A DNA stretch of 64,000 bases from Methylobacterium pseudosasicola (GCF_900114535.1 NZ_FOTK01000011.1:62001-126000); one strand, 5' to 3'; counted from the stretch's first letter, positions 27,804 through 38,032 are shown. Notes: generated by a model not told the origin, from the sequence alone. Translations and numbers: made by a program.

Positions 27804-28940
27804 TCATGGGTGCGGCGTCTCGGGGACCGGCTGCGGGGAGGGCGGGGGCAGGGCCAGGGGCACAACATTGCCGATCCGCGCCGCGCCCTTGTGGAAACGC
27901 AGGCGCTTCAGGCGGCGGGGATCGGCATCCAGCACCTCGAATTCGAGGTTGCCCGGCCCGACGATCAGTTCGCCCCGGGACGGGACGCGCCCGGCCAGGG
28001 TGACGATCATGCCGCCCAGGGTATCGATCTCCTCGGCCATGTCGCCGACCGCCGCCACGAGATCGACGCCGGTGGCTTCGGACACCTCGGCGAGCGGCGT
28101 GCGGGCATCGGCCACGAACACCTCGTCCTCGCCGTCGACCCGCTGGACCTGCTTGGCCTCGGCGACGTCGTGCTCGTCCTCGATGTCGCCGACCACGACC
28201 TCGATCAGATCCTCGATGGAGATCAGCCCGTCGGTGCCGCCATACTCGTCAATGACGAGGGCCATATGGGTGCGCGTCGCCTGCATCCGCACCAGCAGGT
28301 CGATGGCCGGCATGGACGGCGGCACGAACAGGACCGGCCGCTGGATGCGGGCTGCCGCCAGCGTTGTGGTCAGATCGACCTTGCCGAGATCGAGCGCCCG
28401 GGGCAGCCGCGCGGGCGGGCGCCGGGTGGTCCGGGGTGCCACGGCGACATCGGCCTCGCCCTCGGCGGGGACGACGGCAGGGCGGGCCGCGGTGCTCGGG
28501 CTGCGCCGGGTCGGCTCGGCCTTGGCGGCGATGTGATCGACGAGGTCGCGGATGTGCACCATGCCGCGGGGGTCGTCCAGCGTTTCGCCATAGACCGGCA
28601 GCCGGGAATGGCCGGCGGTGCGGAACAGCTTGAGCAGGTCGCCGAGATTGGTGTCGTTCGAGACGGCGACGATATCGGCCCGCGGGACCATGACGTCATC
28701 GACCCGCACCTTGTGCAGGCCGAGCACGTTCTTGAGCATCACCCGCTCGAGGGGGGTGAGACCGCTCTCGCCGGCATCGGGCTCGGCGAGCGCCTCCTCG
28801 AGCCCCTCACGCAGCGAATCGCGCGGCTTGAGGTGGAGTGCCTGCAGGAGGCGGTCGTACCAGGGCTCCCGGGATTGGGACTCGCCCTCGGTGGAACTGG
28901 GCGCGGCCAGGGCCGCGCCGCGACTTCGATCGTTGCTCAT
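27804..28940 (-). CDS. corC: CBS-domain hemolysin/CorC family protein
   Basis: A 378-residue cytoplasmic protein with two CBS domains (VDDVMVPRADIVAVSND near 80 and RPVLFVPPSMPAIDLLVRMQ near 200, then DEYGGTDGLISIEDLIE) and a C-terminal CorC/HlyC transporter-associated domain (about 280-360). An Arg/Ala/Pro-rich insert of about 45 residues separates the two CBS motifs, longer than in E. coli CorC. The family is linked to Mg/Co efflux, but the usual membrane DUF21 part is absent in this short form. It lies between ybeY and lnt as in related genomes. Confidence 0.9.
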   Translation of the reverse strand: MSNDRSRGAALAAPSSTEGESQSREPWYDRLLQALHLKPRDSLREGLEEALAEPDAGESGLTPLERVMLKNVLGLHKVRVDDVMVPRADIVAVSNDTNLGDLLKLFRTAGHSRLPVYGETLDDPRGMVHIRDLVDHIAAKAEPTRRSPSTAARPAVVPAEGEADVAVAPRTTRRPPARLPRALDLGKVDLTTTLAAARIQRPVLFVPPSMPAIDLLVRMQATRTHMALVIDEYGGTDGLISIEDLIEVVVGDIEDEHDVAEAKQVQRVDGEDEVFVADARTPLAEVSEATGVDLVAAVGDMAEEIDTLGGMIVTLAGRVPSRGELIVGPGNLEFEVLDADPRRLKRLRFHKGAARIGNVVPLALPPPSPQPVPETPHP

Positions 28941-28976
28941 GTCTCTCGGATCTGGGGGCGGTGGGGAATCGGCCGC

Positions 28977-29462
28977 TCAGGCATAGGGGTCCGGGATGCC
29001 CAAGGTCGCGAGGGCCGCGACTTCGAGCGCTTCCATGGCCTCAGCCTCGGCCTCGCCGATCTCGTGGTCCTGACCGAGACAATGCAGGGTGCCATGGACG
29101 AGGAGGTGCGAGAGGTGATTCTGGAGCGGCTTCGACTGCTCCGCACTCTCGCGCACAAGGGTCTCGTAGGCAAGGACCACGTCGCCCAAGGGCAGCGCGG
29201 CGCCCGCATGGCGGGGCTGCGGGGCGGCCGGGAAGGACAGGACGTTGGTGGGCTTGTCCTTGCCGCGCCAGGTGCGGTTGAGCTCTTGGACCGCGGCGTC
29301 ATCAGTGAGCATGACGCTAACCTCGACGGGTCCGTCGGGCCGCTCGGGGGCCGCCGCCAGCCCGGCCTCGACGGCGCGGATCACCAGCGATTCGAGTTCC
29401 GGAATCGCGGTTTCCCAGCGATCGTCCTCGACCGCGATGTCGATGTCGTGAGGCATGCTCAC
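28977..29462 (-). CDS. ybeY: rRNA maturation endoribonuclease YbeY
   Basis: A 161-residue zinc-dependent RNase needed for 16S rRNA 3'-end maturation and ribosome quality control. The metal motif HLLVHGTLHCLGQDH (His-x3-His-x5-His) and the preceding TNVLSFP are both present. It starts at GTG 29462, overlapping the phoH stop by four bases; an ATG two codons later is an alternative. The phoH-ybeY coupling is highly conserved and supports the call. Confidence 0.96.
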   Translation of the reverse strand: MSMPHDIDIAVEDDRWETAIPELESLVIRAVEAGLAAAPERPDGPVEVSVMLTDDAAVQELNRTWRGKDKPTNVLSFPAAPQPRHAGAALPLGDVVLAYETLVRESAEQSKPLQNHLSHLLVHGTLHCLGQDHEIGEAEAEAMEALEVAALATLGIPDPYA

Positions 29463-30565
29463 GCCAGGGGCCGGCGCCGGGGGTTGGGATTGCGGTCGGC
29501 CTCGTGGTCGCCGTGGGAGGCGCGCTCGTAGGCGGTGACGATTCGGCGCACGAGATCGTGGCGGACCACGTCCACGTCCTTGAAGGTCACCCGGCCGATT
29601 CCCTCGACGCCGTCGAGCACGTTCACCGCCTCCACGAGGCCGGATTTCTGGCCCGGCGGCAGGTCGATCTGGCTCGGGTCGCCGGTGATGATCATGCGCG
29701 AGCCCTCGCCGAGGCGGGTCAGGAACATCTTCATCTGCATGGAGGTGGTGTTCTGCGCCTCGTCGAGGAGCACCACGGCGTTCGTCAGCGTGCGCCCGCG
29801 CATGAAGGCCAGCGGCGCGATCTCGATGATGCCGGTCTGCAACCCGCGGTCGACGTGGCGCGCCTCCATGAAGTCGTAGAGGGCGTCGTAGATCGGGCGC
29901 AGATACGGATCGACCTTGTCGCGCATGTCGCCGGGCAGGAAGCCCAGACGCTCGCCGGCCTCCACCGCCGGGCGCGACAGGATCAGCCGCTCGGCGTGGC
30001 CCTGCTCCAGCAGCGACACGGCGTGGCCGACGGCGAGCCAGGTCTTGCCGGTGCCGGCCGGGCCTTCCGCGAAGACCAGCTCGTTGGTGCGCAGCAGCTT
30101 GATGTACTGGTCCTGCGCCGGGTTGCGCGCCCGCACGGCCCCACGCTTGCGGGTGGCGATCTGCTCGAAATGCGGCTTGTCGGCCTCGGCGGCGATGGCC
30201 TCGGCGGGGAACAGGCTAGCCTGGGCGGTGGATTCGCGGATTGCGCCGTCGACATCGCCGAGCGTGAGCGCGCTGCCGCCGGTCCGGACCCGCGCGTAAA
30301 GCTTCTGGAACACCCGCCTGGCCTTCTCGGCGGCATCGGGCGAGCCCTTGATGACGAGGTGGTTGCCGAGCGCCGTGGCGGTGACGTCGAGCCGGCGCTC
30401 GATATGGGCAACGTTCTGGTCGTATTGACCGAAGACGAGGCTCGCGAGGCGGTTGTCGTCGAAGGTCAGCGGCACCTCGACCGTCTCGTCCGATCCGGCC
30501 GGCCTGGCCGCCGGCCCGCGGCCCCGGAGGGCACCGCGCACGCCAGACCCGTCCGACGCGCTCAA
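29459..30565 (-). CDS. phoH: PhoH family ATPase (YbeZ)
   Basis: A 368-residue protein with an N-terminal KH-like segment (about 45-95) and the PhoH P-loop ATPase: Walker A EGPAGTGKTWLA and Walker B VVLLDEAQN. It is a likely partner of YbeY in RNA processing, inferred from the strict gene neighbourhood and from known YbeZ-YbeY interaction. The frame opens with TTG 30565; no ATG lies close before the conserved part. It is 36 bases downstream of miaB. Confidence 0.94.
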   Translation of the reverse strand: MSASDGSGVRGALRGRGPAARPAGSDETVEVPLTFDDNRLASLVFGQYDQNVAHIERRLDVTATALGNHLVIKGSPDAAEKARRVFQKLYARVRTGGSALTLGDVDGAIRESTAQASLFPAEAIAAEADKPHFEQIATRKRGAVRARNPAQDQYIKLLRTNELVFAEGPAGTGKTWLAVGHAVSLLEQGHAERLILSRPAVEAGERLGFLPGDMRDKVDPYLRPIYDALYDFMEARHVDRGLQTGIIEIAPLAFMRGRTLTNAVVLLDEAQNTTSMQMKMFLTRLGEGSRMIITGDPSQIDLPPGQKSGLVEAVNVLDGVEGIGRVTFKDVDVVRHDLVRRIVTAYERASHGDHEADRNPNPRRRPLA

Positions 30566-30601
30566 CCTGTGATCCTCACCGGCATCCCCATCATCACATC
30601 C

Positions 30602-31939
30602 TCACGCGGCCACGGCCTCGGTGGCCAGCTGACCGAACAGGCTGTTGGTGCCGGCCTCGACGATCCGGACCGGCACGATCGTCCCGATATGGTGGAGCGG
30701 GGCGTCAAACTGCACAGCCAGCAGGTGCGGCGTCTTGCCCGCGACCTGGCCCGGACGCCGACCGGCCTTCTCGACCAGCACGTCGAAGACCTGGCCGACG
30801 GCGGCCCGCTGGTAGGCGTAGCGCTGCGCGTCGAGGAGCGCCTGCAGCTCGGCGAGCCGCTCCGCCATCACGGATTCGGAGACCATGTCGGAACGCTCGG
30901 CCGCCGGGGTGCCGGGGCGGGGGCTGTACTTGAACGAGAACGCACTCTCGAAGCCGATGTCGCGCACCAGCCGCAGGGTGTCGGCGAAGTCGGCATCGGT
31001 CTCGCCCGGGAAGCCGACGATGAAATCGGAGGACAGGGCGGTGTCGGGGCGGGCGGCACGCACACGGTCGATCAGGCGGCGATACTGGTCGCCGGTGTGC
31101 TTGCGGTTCATGGCGGCGAGGATCCGGTCCGAGCCCGACTGCACCGGCAGGTGCAGGTAGGGCATCAGGGCCGGCACCTCGGCATGGGCGCGCACCAGGG
31201 CCTCGTCGAAATCGTTGGGGTGGCTCGTCGTGTAGCGGATCCGGGCGAGGCCGGGGATCTTCGCGACCGCCCGGATCAGGTCCGCGAGCCCGACCGGGGC
31301 GCCGTCCGGGCCCAGGCCATGATAGCCGTTGACGTTCTGGCCGATCAGCGTGACTTCGCGGGTGCCGCCCTGGGCCAGCTTCTCAGCCTCGGCCAGCACC
31401 GCCGCCACGGGACGCGAGACTTCGGCGCCGCGGGTGTAGGGCACCACGCAGAAGGCGCAGAACTTGTCGCAGCCCTCCTGCACGGTGAGGAAGGCGGTCG
31501 GCCCGGAAGTCCGGCGGCGGGGCAGATGGGTGAACTTGTCCTCGACCGGGAAATCCGTGTCGACCACCCGGCGCTCGCGGGATCGAGCTAGCAGATCCGG
31601 CAGGCGATGATAGCTTTGCGGGCCGACCACCACGTCCACCGCGGGCTGGCGCGCCTGGATCTCAGCGCCCTCCGCCTGGGCAACGCAGCCGGCCACAACG
31701 ATGCGGGTGTCGAGGCCCCTTGCCTGCCGCTCACTCTTGAGGACGCGCAGGCGGCCGAGCTCGGAATAGACCTTCTCGGCGGCCTTCTCGCGGATGTGGC
31801 AGGTGTTGAGGACGACGACGTCGGCCTCCTCCACCGAATCAGTCGCCGTGAACCCTTCAGCGCCCAGCACGTCGGCCATGCGGGCCGCGTCGTAGGCGTT
31901 CATCTGGCAACCGTAGGATTTGACGAAGGCCTTCTTCAA
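30602..31939 (-). CDS. miaB: tRNA 2-methylthio-N6-isopentenyladenosine synthase (MiaB)
   Basis: Radical-SAM methylthiotransferase that adds the 2-methylthio group to i6A37 of tRNA. The N-terminal UPF0004 domain has its three cluster Cys (SYGCQMN Cys11, LNTCH Cys47, AGCV Cys85); the radical-SAM motif is CDKFCAFC near 160; a TRAM domain ends the protein. The start is taken as TTG 31939, giving 445 residues beginning [11 protein letters not shown], which fits the family. The frame is open to 32065, but that extension is Arg/Pro/Gly-rich and runs into an intergenic hairpin repeat. Confidence 0.95.
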   Translation of the reverse strand: MKKAFVKSYGCQMNAYDAARMADVLGAEGFTATDSVEEADVVVLNTCHIREKAAEKVYSELGRLRVLKSERQARGLDTRIVVAGCVAQAEGAEIQARQPAVDVVVGPQSYHRLPDLLARSRERRVVDTDFPVEDKFTHLPRRRTSGPTAFLTVQEGCDKFCAFCVVPYTRGAEVSRPVAAVLAEAEKLAQGGTREVTLIGQNVNGYHGLGPDGAPVGLADLIRAVAKIPGLARIRYTTSHPNDFDEALVRAHAEVPALMPYLHLPVQSGSDRILAAMNRKHTGDQYRRLIDRVRAARPDTALSSDFIVGFPGETDADFADTLRLVRDIGFESAFSFKYSPRPGTPAAERSDMVSESVMAERLAELQALLDAQRYAYQRAAVGQVFDVLVEKAGRRPGQVAGKTPHLLAVQFDAPLHHIGTIVPVRIVEAGTNSLFGQLATEAVAA

Positions 31940-32061
31940 CGCGTGCCGCCCTAAACCGTCCGCTTCCCCTGAGCCCGCTCCGATCCTGCGCGGACCGGCG
32001 GGCGGGAGCCTGTAGCACGGATCGCGCGGGCCGTCGCGACACCCGCCGCGAGACGGGGTTT

Positions 32062-32105
32062 CCAAAGGGCTCAGCCCTTTGGCGGGGTTCGGGGGCAGAG
32101 CCCCC
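32062..32105. repeat. Tandem hairpins downstream of lldP
   Basis: Two adjacent hairpins: CCAAAGGGCT with AGCCCTTTGG (32062-32082) and GGGGG with CCCCC (32091-32105), joined by CGGGGTTC. The pair resembles a dispersed intergenic element seen in many alphaproteobacteria and could also terminate lldP transcription from the minus strand. Confidence 0.6.
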
Positions 32106-32153
32106 GAGACACCAGGGCAGGGGAGGCGGCGGGGCTTGCCCGCCGCCGCCTCG

Positions 32154-33887
32154 TCAGTGGGCCGGGGCTACGGCCGGGACGTCGATGACCATCTGCTGGA
32201 AGAACGGCACGTAGGCCTGGAGCATCACGAACAGGCCGACCAGGCAGGCCAGCGCGATCGAGTGCCAGAACACGAAGCGCAGGATCTTGCCTTCCTGGCC
32301 GAAATAGCCGGTGGCCGTGGAGGCGACGACGATCGACTGGGCGTCGACCATCTTGCCCATCACACCGCCCGACGAGTTCGCCGCCGCCATCAGCACGCCG
32401 GACAGGCCGAGCTGTTCGGCGGTGATGCGCTGGAGGCCGCCGAACAGGACGTTCGAGGCCGTGTCCGACCCGGTGAGCGCCACGCCGAGCCAGCCGAGCA
32501 GCGTCCCGAAGAACGGGTACAGGATGCCGGTGCCCGCGAAGGCGAGGCCGAGGGTGGCGTCGACGCCCGCGTAGCGGGTGAGCACGCCCAACGCCAGCAT
32601 CGCCGCGATGGTGATCAGCGAGTAGCGCAGCGCCCAGATGGTCTCGACATAGGCGGTCACGAGCCGCACCGGCGAGAAGCGCATGATCAGGCCGGAGATG
32701 ATCGCCGCGATCAGCACGCCGGTGCCGGTGTAGGACATGTAGGTGAACAGGAAGACCGCGCCCTCGGGCACCGGCTTGGCCACCACCGGCGGCACCTTCA
32801 GGATCACGTTGTGCAGGCCCGGCACCTCGTATTTCCAGGTGAAGAGCGGGTTCACGATGCCCTTGAACCAGCCGGTGCCCCAGATCGCCACGATCACCGA
32901 CAGGATGATCCACGGCACCCACGCCAGCAGGATCTCGCCCTGCGAGGCGGTGCGCGCGCCGATGTGGACCGGCGGGGTGCCGGGGACGCCGGCGCCGAGG
33001 GCCACCGGGCGCGGGTTGACGAGGGCCAGCGACGGATCGTGACCACGCAGAGCCGGCGAGGTCCAGATCTCCCGGGGCTGCCAGACCTTGAGGAACAGCA
33101 CGAGGGCGAGCATCGAGGCGAGCGACGCGCCGATATCGACGATCCACGGGTTGACGTAGTTCGAGATCAGGAACTGGGCGACCGCGAAGGACGCGCCGCA
33201 GACCAGGATCGGCGGCCACACCCGGATCATGCCGCGGAAGCCGGCGAACACCCAGATCAGCCAGAACGGCACGATCAGCGAGAACAGCGGCAGCTGCCGG
33301 CCGATCATCGCGCCGAGGATCTCAGGCGGATAGCCGGTCACGGAGGCGAGGCCCTGGATCGGCGCGCCGAGCGCCCCGAAGGCCACCGGGGCGGTGTTGG
33401 CGATCAGCGACAGGCCGGAGGCGGCGAGCGGCGAGAAGCCCAGCCCGATCAGGATCGCGCCGGTGACGGCGACCGGGGTGCCGAAGCCGCCCGCGCCCTC
33501 GAAGAAGGCGCCGAACGCGAAGGCCACCAAGAGGAGCTGCAGCCGCCGGTCGGCGGTGATGCCGGCCACGGATTGCTGCAGGACGGAGAACCAGCCTTTC
33601 TCCACCGTCAGTCGGTAGAGGAAGATGACGTTGAGGATGATCCAGCCGATCGGGAAGAAGCCCGTCACCATCCCGAGGATGGCGGCCCGGGAGGCGAGCT
33701 CGGTCGGCATGCCGAAGCCGACGATCGCCACCAGCATGGCGAGACCGAGGGCGATGACGGCGGCGATGTGAGCCTTGACGCGACCGCTCGCGATCATGGC
33801 GAGGAGGGCGATGACCGGCACAGAGGCGGCCAGGGTCGAGAGCCAGGGGCTCCCGAACGGATCATAGACCTGATTCCAGGTTTGCAA
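32154..33887 (-). CDS. lldP: L-lactate permease (LldP/LctP family)
   Basis: A 577-residue proton-coupled lactate/glycolate importer with about 14 membrane helices. Family marks include [20 protein letters not shown] at the N-terminus, [30 protein letters not shown] and [23 protein letters not shown] 33887 is preferred as the start (protein MQTWNQV...) because GGGAGG sits seven bases upstream; the frame extends only five codons further. No lactate dehydrogenase gene is adjacent. The gene sits between plsC and miaB, which are close neighbours in related genomes, and is bordered by repeats on both sides, suggesting insertion. Confidence 0.93.
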   Translation of the reverse strand: MQTWNQVYDPFGSPWLSTLAASVPVIALLAMIASGRVKAHIAAVIALGLAMLVAIVGFGMPTELASRAAILGMVTGFFPIGWIILNVIFLYRLTVEKGWFSVLQQSVAGITADRRLQLLLVAFAFGAFFEGAGGFGTPVAVTGAILIGLGFSPLAASGLSLIANTAPVAFGALGAPIQGLASVTGYPPEILGAMIGRQLPLFSLIVPFWLIWVFAGFRGMIRVWPPILVCGASFAVAQFLISNYVNPWIVDIGASLASMLALVLFLKVWQPREIWTSPALRGHDPSLALVNPRPVALGAGVPGTPPVHIGARTASQGEILLAWVPWIILSVIVAIWGTGWFKGIVNPLFTWKYEVPGLHNVILKVPPVVAKPVPEGAVFLFTYMSYTGTGVLIAAIISGLIMRFSPVRLVTAYVETIWALRYSLITIAAMLALGVLTRYAGVDATLGLAFAGTGILYPFFGTLLGWLGVALTGSDTASNVLFGGLQRITAEQLGLSGVLMAAANSSGGVMGKMVDAQSIVVASTATGYFGQEGKILRFVFWHSIALACLVGLFVMLQAYVPFFQQMVIDVPAVAPAH

Positions 33888-34016
33888 CGGTCGTCCTCCC
33901 AAAATCCCGACTTCACGGGTTTCGGCCTAGCTAGCAGAGGGACACGGCCCGCTCAACAGAGATGCATCCTGTATTCAGGGGGTGGTTTTACCGAATTTTT
34001 GCAGTCGCGGCCTCGA

Positions 34017-34110
34017 CCGTCATTGCGAGCGCAGCGAAGCAACCGAGGGCAGCGTGGGGCTGGAGTCCGTGGCGCGTCGCTGAGTTGCTTCGCTGCGCTC
34101 GCAACGACGC
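34017..34110. repeat. Intergenic inverted repeat, GTCATTGCGAG family, copy 2
   Basis: CCGTCATTGCGAG followed by CGCAGCGAAGCAA (34017-34042), then the near-complement TTGCTTCGCTGCGCTCGCAACGACG-type arm at 34085-34109. Arms match those of copy 1 at 14055-14148, while the 42-base centre differs. It lies between plsC and lldP. Confidence 0.85.
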
Positions 34111-34118
34111 GGAAAGCC

Positions 34119-34988
34119 TCAGACCGTCGCGATCTCGGAGCTACCGAGGTCCAAACCGGGTGCGGCCGGGCGGGTGCCGGCCGTGGGCTGGGCCGCGCCG
34201 CGGCCGGTCAGGATGCCCTGGAGGGCGGCGCGCACCTCGGCCTCGGCGGCGGCGGTGGCGGCCTTCCGGTCGGTCGAGGCCTCGAAGACGATCGGCTTGC
34301 CCCAGACTACGTGGACGTCGATCGGCCCGCCGTTCACGAAGGCGGCGAGATGCGGCGCCAATTCCATGTCGCCGTACCAGGCGATCTCCGAGCGCTCGGA
34401 GCGCACCACCGGCAGGCCGTTGCGCCTCGGATAGGCGATCGCCAAGGGCTGCAAGCGCACGCGGCCCCGCCCAGCCTCGGCCTGGAGGGCGGCGCGCGCC
34501 GCGCCGACCAGGGCGGAGCGGAACGGCAGGAGCCGGTTGCCGTCGCCGGTGGTCCCTTCGGCGAACAGCACCACCAATTCGCCCTCGGCCAGGCGGTGGC
34601 CCATGGCGGTACTGACCGTGGCGGTGGCACCGCGCCGCTGCCGGTCGATGTAGATCGTGCGCTGGAGCGCCGCGAGACCGCTGATCACCGGCCAGCCGGC
34701 GATCTCGGACTTCGCCACGAAGGAGAGCGGCCGCAGCGATCCGATCGCCACGATGTCGAGCCACGAGACGTGGTTGGCCAGCACCAGCGCCGCCTCGCCG
34801 GATTCCGGCGGCGTCCCGCTCTGCGTCACCCGGACCGAGAACAGCCACAGGAAGAAACGGTGGAACAGGACCGGCGCCAGGGTCGGGCGGCGGCCGAGCA
34901 GCCGCAGGGCGACCCAGTGCGGCGGTGCCAGCACCAGGAAGGCGAGGGCGAGGGCCGCGACCCGCGCGATGACGCCGAGCCGGCTCAC
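34119..34988 (-). CDS. plsC: Lysophospholipid acyltransferase (PlsC family)
   Basis: A 289-residue membrane-bound acyltransferase, one N-terminal hydrophobic helix, then the HX4D box NHVSWLD and the substrate motif LFAEGTTGDGNRLLPF (PlsC usually FPEGTRS). It transfers an acyl chain to a lysophospholipid, as 1-acylglycerol-3-phosphate acyltransferase, or possibly to lyso-ornithine lipid (OlsA subgroup); the two cannot be separated by eye. It starts at GTG 34988, four bases after the rimI stop. The last 30 residues are low-complexity. Confidence 0.88.
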   Translation of the reverse strand: MSRLGVIARVAALALAFLVLAPPHWVALRLLGRRPTLAPVLFHRFFLWLFSVRVTQSGTPPESGEAALVLANHVSWLDIVAIGSLRPLSFVAKSEIAGWPVISGLAALQRTIYIDRQRRGATATVSTAMGHRLAEGELVVLFAEGTTGDGNRLLPFRSALVGAARAALQAEAGRGRVRLQPLAIAYPRRNGLPVVRSERSEIAWYGDMELAPHLAAFVNGGPIDVHVVWGKPIVFEASTDRKAATAAAEAEVRAALQGILTGRGAAQPTAGTRPAAPGLDLGSSEIATV

Positions 34989-34992
34989 GCCG

Positions 34993-35508
34993 CTACAGGT
35001 CGGCGCTCATGGTCAGCGCGGTCGCCCGGCTGCCGTCGGCCTTGAGGTAGTAGCCGGTGCGCTCGCCGACCTTCCGGAAGCCGTGCCGGGCGTAGAGCTT
35101 CAGCGCGGGAGCGTTGCCCTCGTCGACCTCGAGGTGGACCCGGGCGATCTTGGAATGCGCCAGGCTGGAGAGGTGCTCGCGCAGGAGCCGGCGGCTATGG
35201 CCGCCGCCGCGCAGCGTCGGCGACAGCACGATGGTCAGGATTTCGGCCTCGTCGGCGGCGCGGCGCGACAGGACGAAGCCCTGGAGCGTCCCGGCCCGCC
35301 ACAGGGCATGGGCCTGGGTCGAGCGCTCGCACAGCAGGCGCTCGAACTCGTGGGCCTCCCAGGGCCGGGCGAAGGCGGTAGCGTGGAGCCGGGCCAAAGC
35401 CGGCGCCTGCCCGGCGTCCGCGAGCGGAGCGACATAGGGCTCCGGGGTGAGGGCGTCCCACCAGGCGGCCCACCAGTCGAGAGGCCAGAACGGGAGGGGA
35501 CGCGTCAT
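34993..35508 (-). CDS. rimI: Ribosomal protein S18-alanine N-acetyltransferase (RimI-like)
   Basis: A 171-residue GNAT enzyme. The acetyl-CoA loop is LRGGGHSRRLL, preceded by AEILTIVLSPTLRG and followed by VHLEVDEGNAPALKLYARHGFRKVGERTGYY, which is the RimI pattern. The glycine loop reads RGGGHS, where canonical RimI has RGxGxG/A. The start ATG 35508 overlaps the tsaB stop by four bases, matching the common tsaB-rimI coupling. The N-terminal 30 residues (WPLDWWAAWWDAL) are Trp-rich and unusual. Confidence 0.9.
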   Translation of the reverse strand: MTRPLPFWPLDWWAAWWDALTPEPYVAPLADAGQAPALARLHATAFARPWEAHEFERLLCERSTQAHALWRAGTLQGFVLSRRAADEAEILTIVLSPTLRGGGHSRRLLREHLSSLAHSKIARVHLEVDEGNAPALKLYARHGFRKVGERTGYYLKADGSRATALTMSADL

Positions 35509-36179
35509 TGCCGCGCGATCCTGGCATGGTCCTGGGGCCGCGCATCCGGCCCGCGGAGGTAGAGCGGCCGGGGCAGGGCCTGGGCCGGATCGGCGACGAG
35601 ACCGAGGGACGCCACGGCGGTGATCTCGGCCGCGCCGAGGCCGGCGACCCGGGCCTCCACCCCGCGGGCGGCCAGGGCAGCCGCCACCAGGGAGGCCCCC
35701 GAGCCGGTGAGCACCATAGGGCCGGAACCCAGCCGTTCCGCGGCGACCTCCACCGGCAGATGGGCCGGGGCGAGGCCGTCGCTCGGGCCCAGCGCCTGGA
35801 CGTAGACGGCACCGTGCCGGGCATCGATCGCCGCGGCGATCACGCCCTCGACGGAGTCCGCCAGCAGCGGCGCCAGCAACGCCGAGAGGGTGCCGACGCC
35901 GACCACCGGCTTGCCGGTGGCGAGCCCGATGGCGCGGGCCGCCGAGAGGCCGACCCGCAAGCCGGTATAGCTGCCGGGCCCGACCGTGACAGCGATGCGA
36001 TCGATCGCCTCGAAGCCGCCCTCGACCCGGGCGATCACCCGCTCGATCAGCGGCAGCAGCGCCTCGGCATGGCCGCGCACCATGGGTAGGGACTCGGCCG
36101 AGAGCGGCGCGTCGGCATCGTCCGCGGCGACGCAGGCGGCGCACAGGTCCAGCGCTGTGTCGATGGCAAGGATACGCAC
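35505..36179 (-). CDS. tsaB: tRNA threonylcarbamoyladenosine biosynthesis protein TsaB
   Basis: Dimerisation partner of TsaD in forming t6A37 of tRNAs. The 224-residue product starts MRILAIDTALDLCAACV with the ASKHA fold and contains VTVGPGSYTGLRVGLSAARAIGLATGKPVVGV, the family signature. GTG 36179 is chosen as start since GGGAGTGGGC precedes it and the Ile-Leu-Ala-Ile-Asp-Thr strand begins at once; the frame is open to 36221. It overlaps rimI. Confidence 0.94.
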   Translation of the reverse strand: MRILAIDTALDLCAACVAADDADAPLSAESLPMVRGHAEALLPLIERVIARVEGGFEAIDRIAVTVGPGSYTGLRVGLSAARAIGLATGKPVVGVGTLSALLAPLLADSVEGVIAAAIDARHGAVYVQALGPSDGLAPAHLPVEVAAERLGSGPMVLTGSGASLVAAALAARGVEARVAGLGAAEITAVASLGLVADPAQALPRPLYLRGPDARPQDHARIARQ

Positions 36180-36257
36180 GCCCACTCCCGCATGCCGGTC
36201 CGGACCGGCGACCGCTCCCATCCTGCCCCGAAGGACATGAAGACCCTAGCGATAGAA

Positions 36258-36290
36258 CAAAACCGCCGCCCCGTCAGCGCGGGGCGGCGG
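36258..36290 (-). terminator. Rho-independent terminator of the chemoreceptor gene
   Basis: 11-bp perfect stem (36263-36273 with 36280-36290) and 6-base loop; on the minus strand it is followed by TTTTGTTC. It lies 50 bases after the stop of the chemoreceptor gene. Confidence 0.85.
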
Positions 36291-36340
36291 CGAGAACCGC
36301 GTTGGCGATGAAGTGTTGCCGGCTTGCGCCGGTTAGGATC

Positions 36341-38032
36341 TCATGCCGCCCGGACGACCGTGAGGAATTCGCGGACCTCGGCGTTCAGCTGCTCGGATTG
36401 CCGGGACAATTCGGAGGCTGAGGTCAGGACCAGGTTGGCCGCCGAGCCGGTCGCCTCGGAGGCCTTCGCCACACCGACGATGTTGTGCGTCACCTCGCCG
36501 GTGCCGCTCGCCGCCTGCGCGACGTTGCGGACGATCTCCTGGGTCGCGGCGCTCTGCTCCTCCACGGCAGCGGCGATGCTGGTCGCCACGCCGCTGATCT
36601 CGCGGATCAGGCCGACGATCGAGCCGATCGCCGAGGCCGCCTGCCCGGTGGCGCCCTGCACCCGGCCGATCTGGGCGGCGATCTCGTCGGTGGCCTTGGC
36701 GGTCTGCTCGGCCAGTTCCTTCACCTCGGCGGCGACCACCGCGAAGCCGCGGCCTGCGTCACCGGCCCGGGCGGCTTCGATGGTGGCGTTCAGCGCCAGG
36801 AGGTTCGTTTGGCTGGCGATCGAGGCGATCAGCCCCACCACGTCGCCGATCCGCGCCACGGAACTGCTGAGTTCCTGCATCAGGGCGCCGGTGTGGTCGG
36901 CCTCGCCCACCGTCCGTTGCGCCAAGTCGGAGGCCCCCTCGACCTGCCGGCCGATCTCGCCGATCGACACGCCGAGCTCCTCGGCGGCGGCCGCCACGGT
37001 GTTGACGTTGGCGGCCGCCTCCTCGGCCGCGGACGCGACCGTCGTGGTCTGGCCGGCGGTCTGGGTCGCGGTGGCGGTCATGGACTGCGCCGTATTCTGA
37101 AGCTCGGCGGCCGAGGTCGAGACCCGGCCGACGATGCCGCCCACCGCCTCCTCGAAATGGTCGGCCAGCTCGACCATCGTGCGCCGCCGCTCCTGCGCCG
37201 CCGCCTCGTCAACCGTCCGTTTGAGATCGGCCTCCTCGGCGGCCTTCCGCGCCATCATGGCCTTGATGCCTTCCACGGCCCGGCCAACCGCGCCGATCTC
37301 GTCGCCCCGGCGCGCCTCTGCGATCTCGGCCTCGATCTCGCCCTTGGCCATGCGCTGGAGCACCGCGACCAGACGGCCGAGCGGCCGGGTGATGCCGACG
37401 GTGGAGACCAGCAGGGAGCAGAGGATGCCGATGAACAGGCCGAGGGCTCCGAAGCCGATCAGGCTGTAGCGGGTCGCGTTGGTCTCGTCCGTGAGATCCC
37501 GCGAGCGCTTGCGCATGTAGTCTTCGATCGCGTCCCCGAGCTTTGTGCCCTCGACCCCGAGGGTGGCGAAGATCGGCTCGCTCTTCTCGTGCGCATGCTT
37601 CAGGGCCCCGCTCTCTTCGCCGGCGATTGCGAGTTGCCGCACTTCCGACACCTCCTTTACGAAGCGCGCCGTGCGCTCGCGTTGCGCCTGGATCAGATCG
37701 GAGAAGGCCGGCACCTGTTGCGCGAGATCGGACAAGGTCTTGTCGGTCTGCGCGACGATGACGTCGAATTGCGCGCTCGCTTGGCGGATCTGCTCCGCGT
37801 CGGTCTCGGCGATGATCCGGAACGTCAGGTAGTTCAGCGTGTTGTGCAGCCGGTTGGTCCGCCGCACGTTCGACACGGCCTTCGCCTCCCGGGCGATGAG
37901 GTTGGTGTAGATCTGATCGATCATCACCATCTGGGATTGAGCGAACCAGATGCAGCTTCCGACAATCACCGCGATGATGACATTGATCGCGAGTAGTTTC
38001 GTTGTGATGTTCGTGCGGCTGAGCAGGTTCAT
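36341..38032 (-). CDS. Methyl-accepting chemotaxis protein
   Basis: A 563-residue transmembrane chemoreceptor. Helix 1 ([19 protein letters not shown], 13-31) and helix 2 ([20 protein letters not shown], about 189-208) bracket a periplasmic four-helix-bundle-type sensor of about 155 residues. A HAMP domain follows ([19 protein letters not shown]), then the signalling domain with the hairpin tip [29 protein letters not shown] split around residue 390. No CheR/CheB-binding pentapeptide is seen at the C-terminus. The ligand is unknown. It is monocistronic, with its own terminator and a long AT-rich upstream region, inserted between nfuA and tsaB. Confidence 0.95.
   Translation of the reverse strand: MNLLSRTNITTKLLAINVIIAVIVGSCIWFAQSQMVMIDQIYTNLIAREAKAVSNVRRTNRLHNTLNYLTFRIIAETDAEQIRQASAQFDVIVAQTDKTLSDLAQQVPAFSDLIQAQRERTARFVKEVSEVRQLAIAGEESGALKHAHEKSEPIFATLGVEGTKLGDAIEDYMRKRSRDLTDETNATRYSLIGFGALGLFIGILCSLLVSTVGITRPLGRLVAVLQRMAKGEIEAEIAEARRGDEIGAVGRAVEGIKAMMARKAAEEADLKRTVDEAAAQERRRTMVELADHFEEAVGGIVGRVSTSAAELQNTAQSMTATATQTAGQTTTVASAAEEAAANVNTVAAAAEELGVSIGEIGRQVEGASDLAQRTVGEADHTGALMQELSSSVARIGDVVGLIASIASQTNLLALNATIEAARAGDAGRGFAVVAAEVKELAEQTAKATDEIAAQIGRVQGATGQAASAIGSIVGLIREISGVATSIAAAVEEQSAATQEIVRNVAQAASGTGEVTHNIVGVAKASEATGSAANLVLTSASELSRQSEQLNAEVREFLTVVRAA

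Noticed and set aside
26274..29531. Very long plus-strand open frame opposite lnt, corC and ybeY
   Set aside because: It is the antisense of three well-recognised genes; its product is Arg/Gly/Asp/His-rich without domains, a common artefact of GC-rich codon use.
29504..31591. Long plus-strand frame opposite phoH and miaB
   Set aside because: Shadow of conserved genes, with no motif or ribosome site of its own.
31940..32065. N-terminal extension of miaB to an upstream ATG
   Set aside because: The added 42 residues are Arg/Pro/Gly-rich and the ATG lies within an intergenic hairpin; homologues start at the TTG position.
32079..35045. Nearly 1000-codon plus-strand frame opposite lldP and plsC
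   Set aside because: Antisense of clear membrane-protein and acyltransferase genes; low-complexity charged product, and it reads through two repeat elements.
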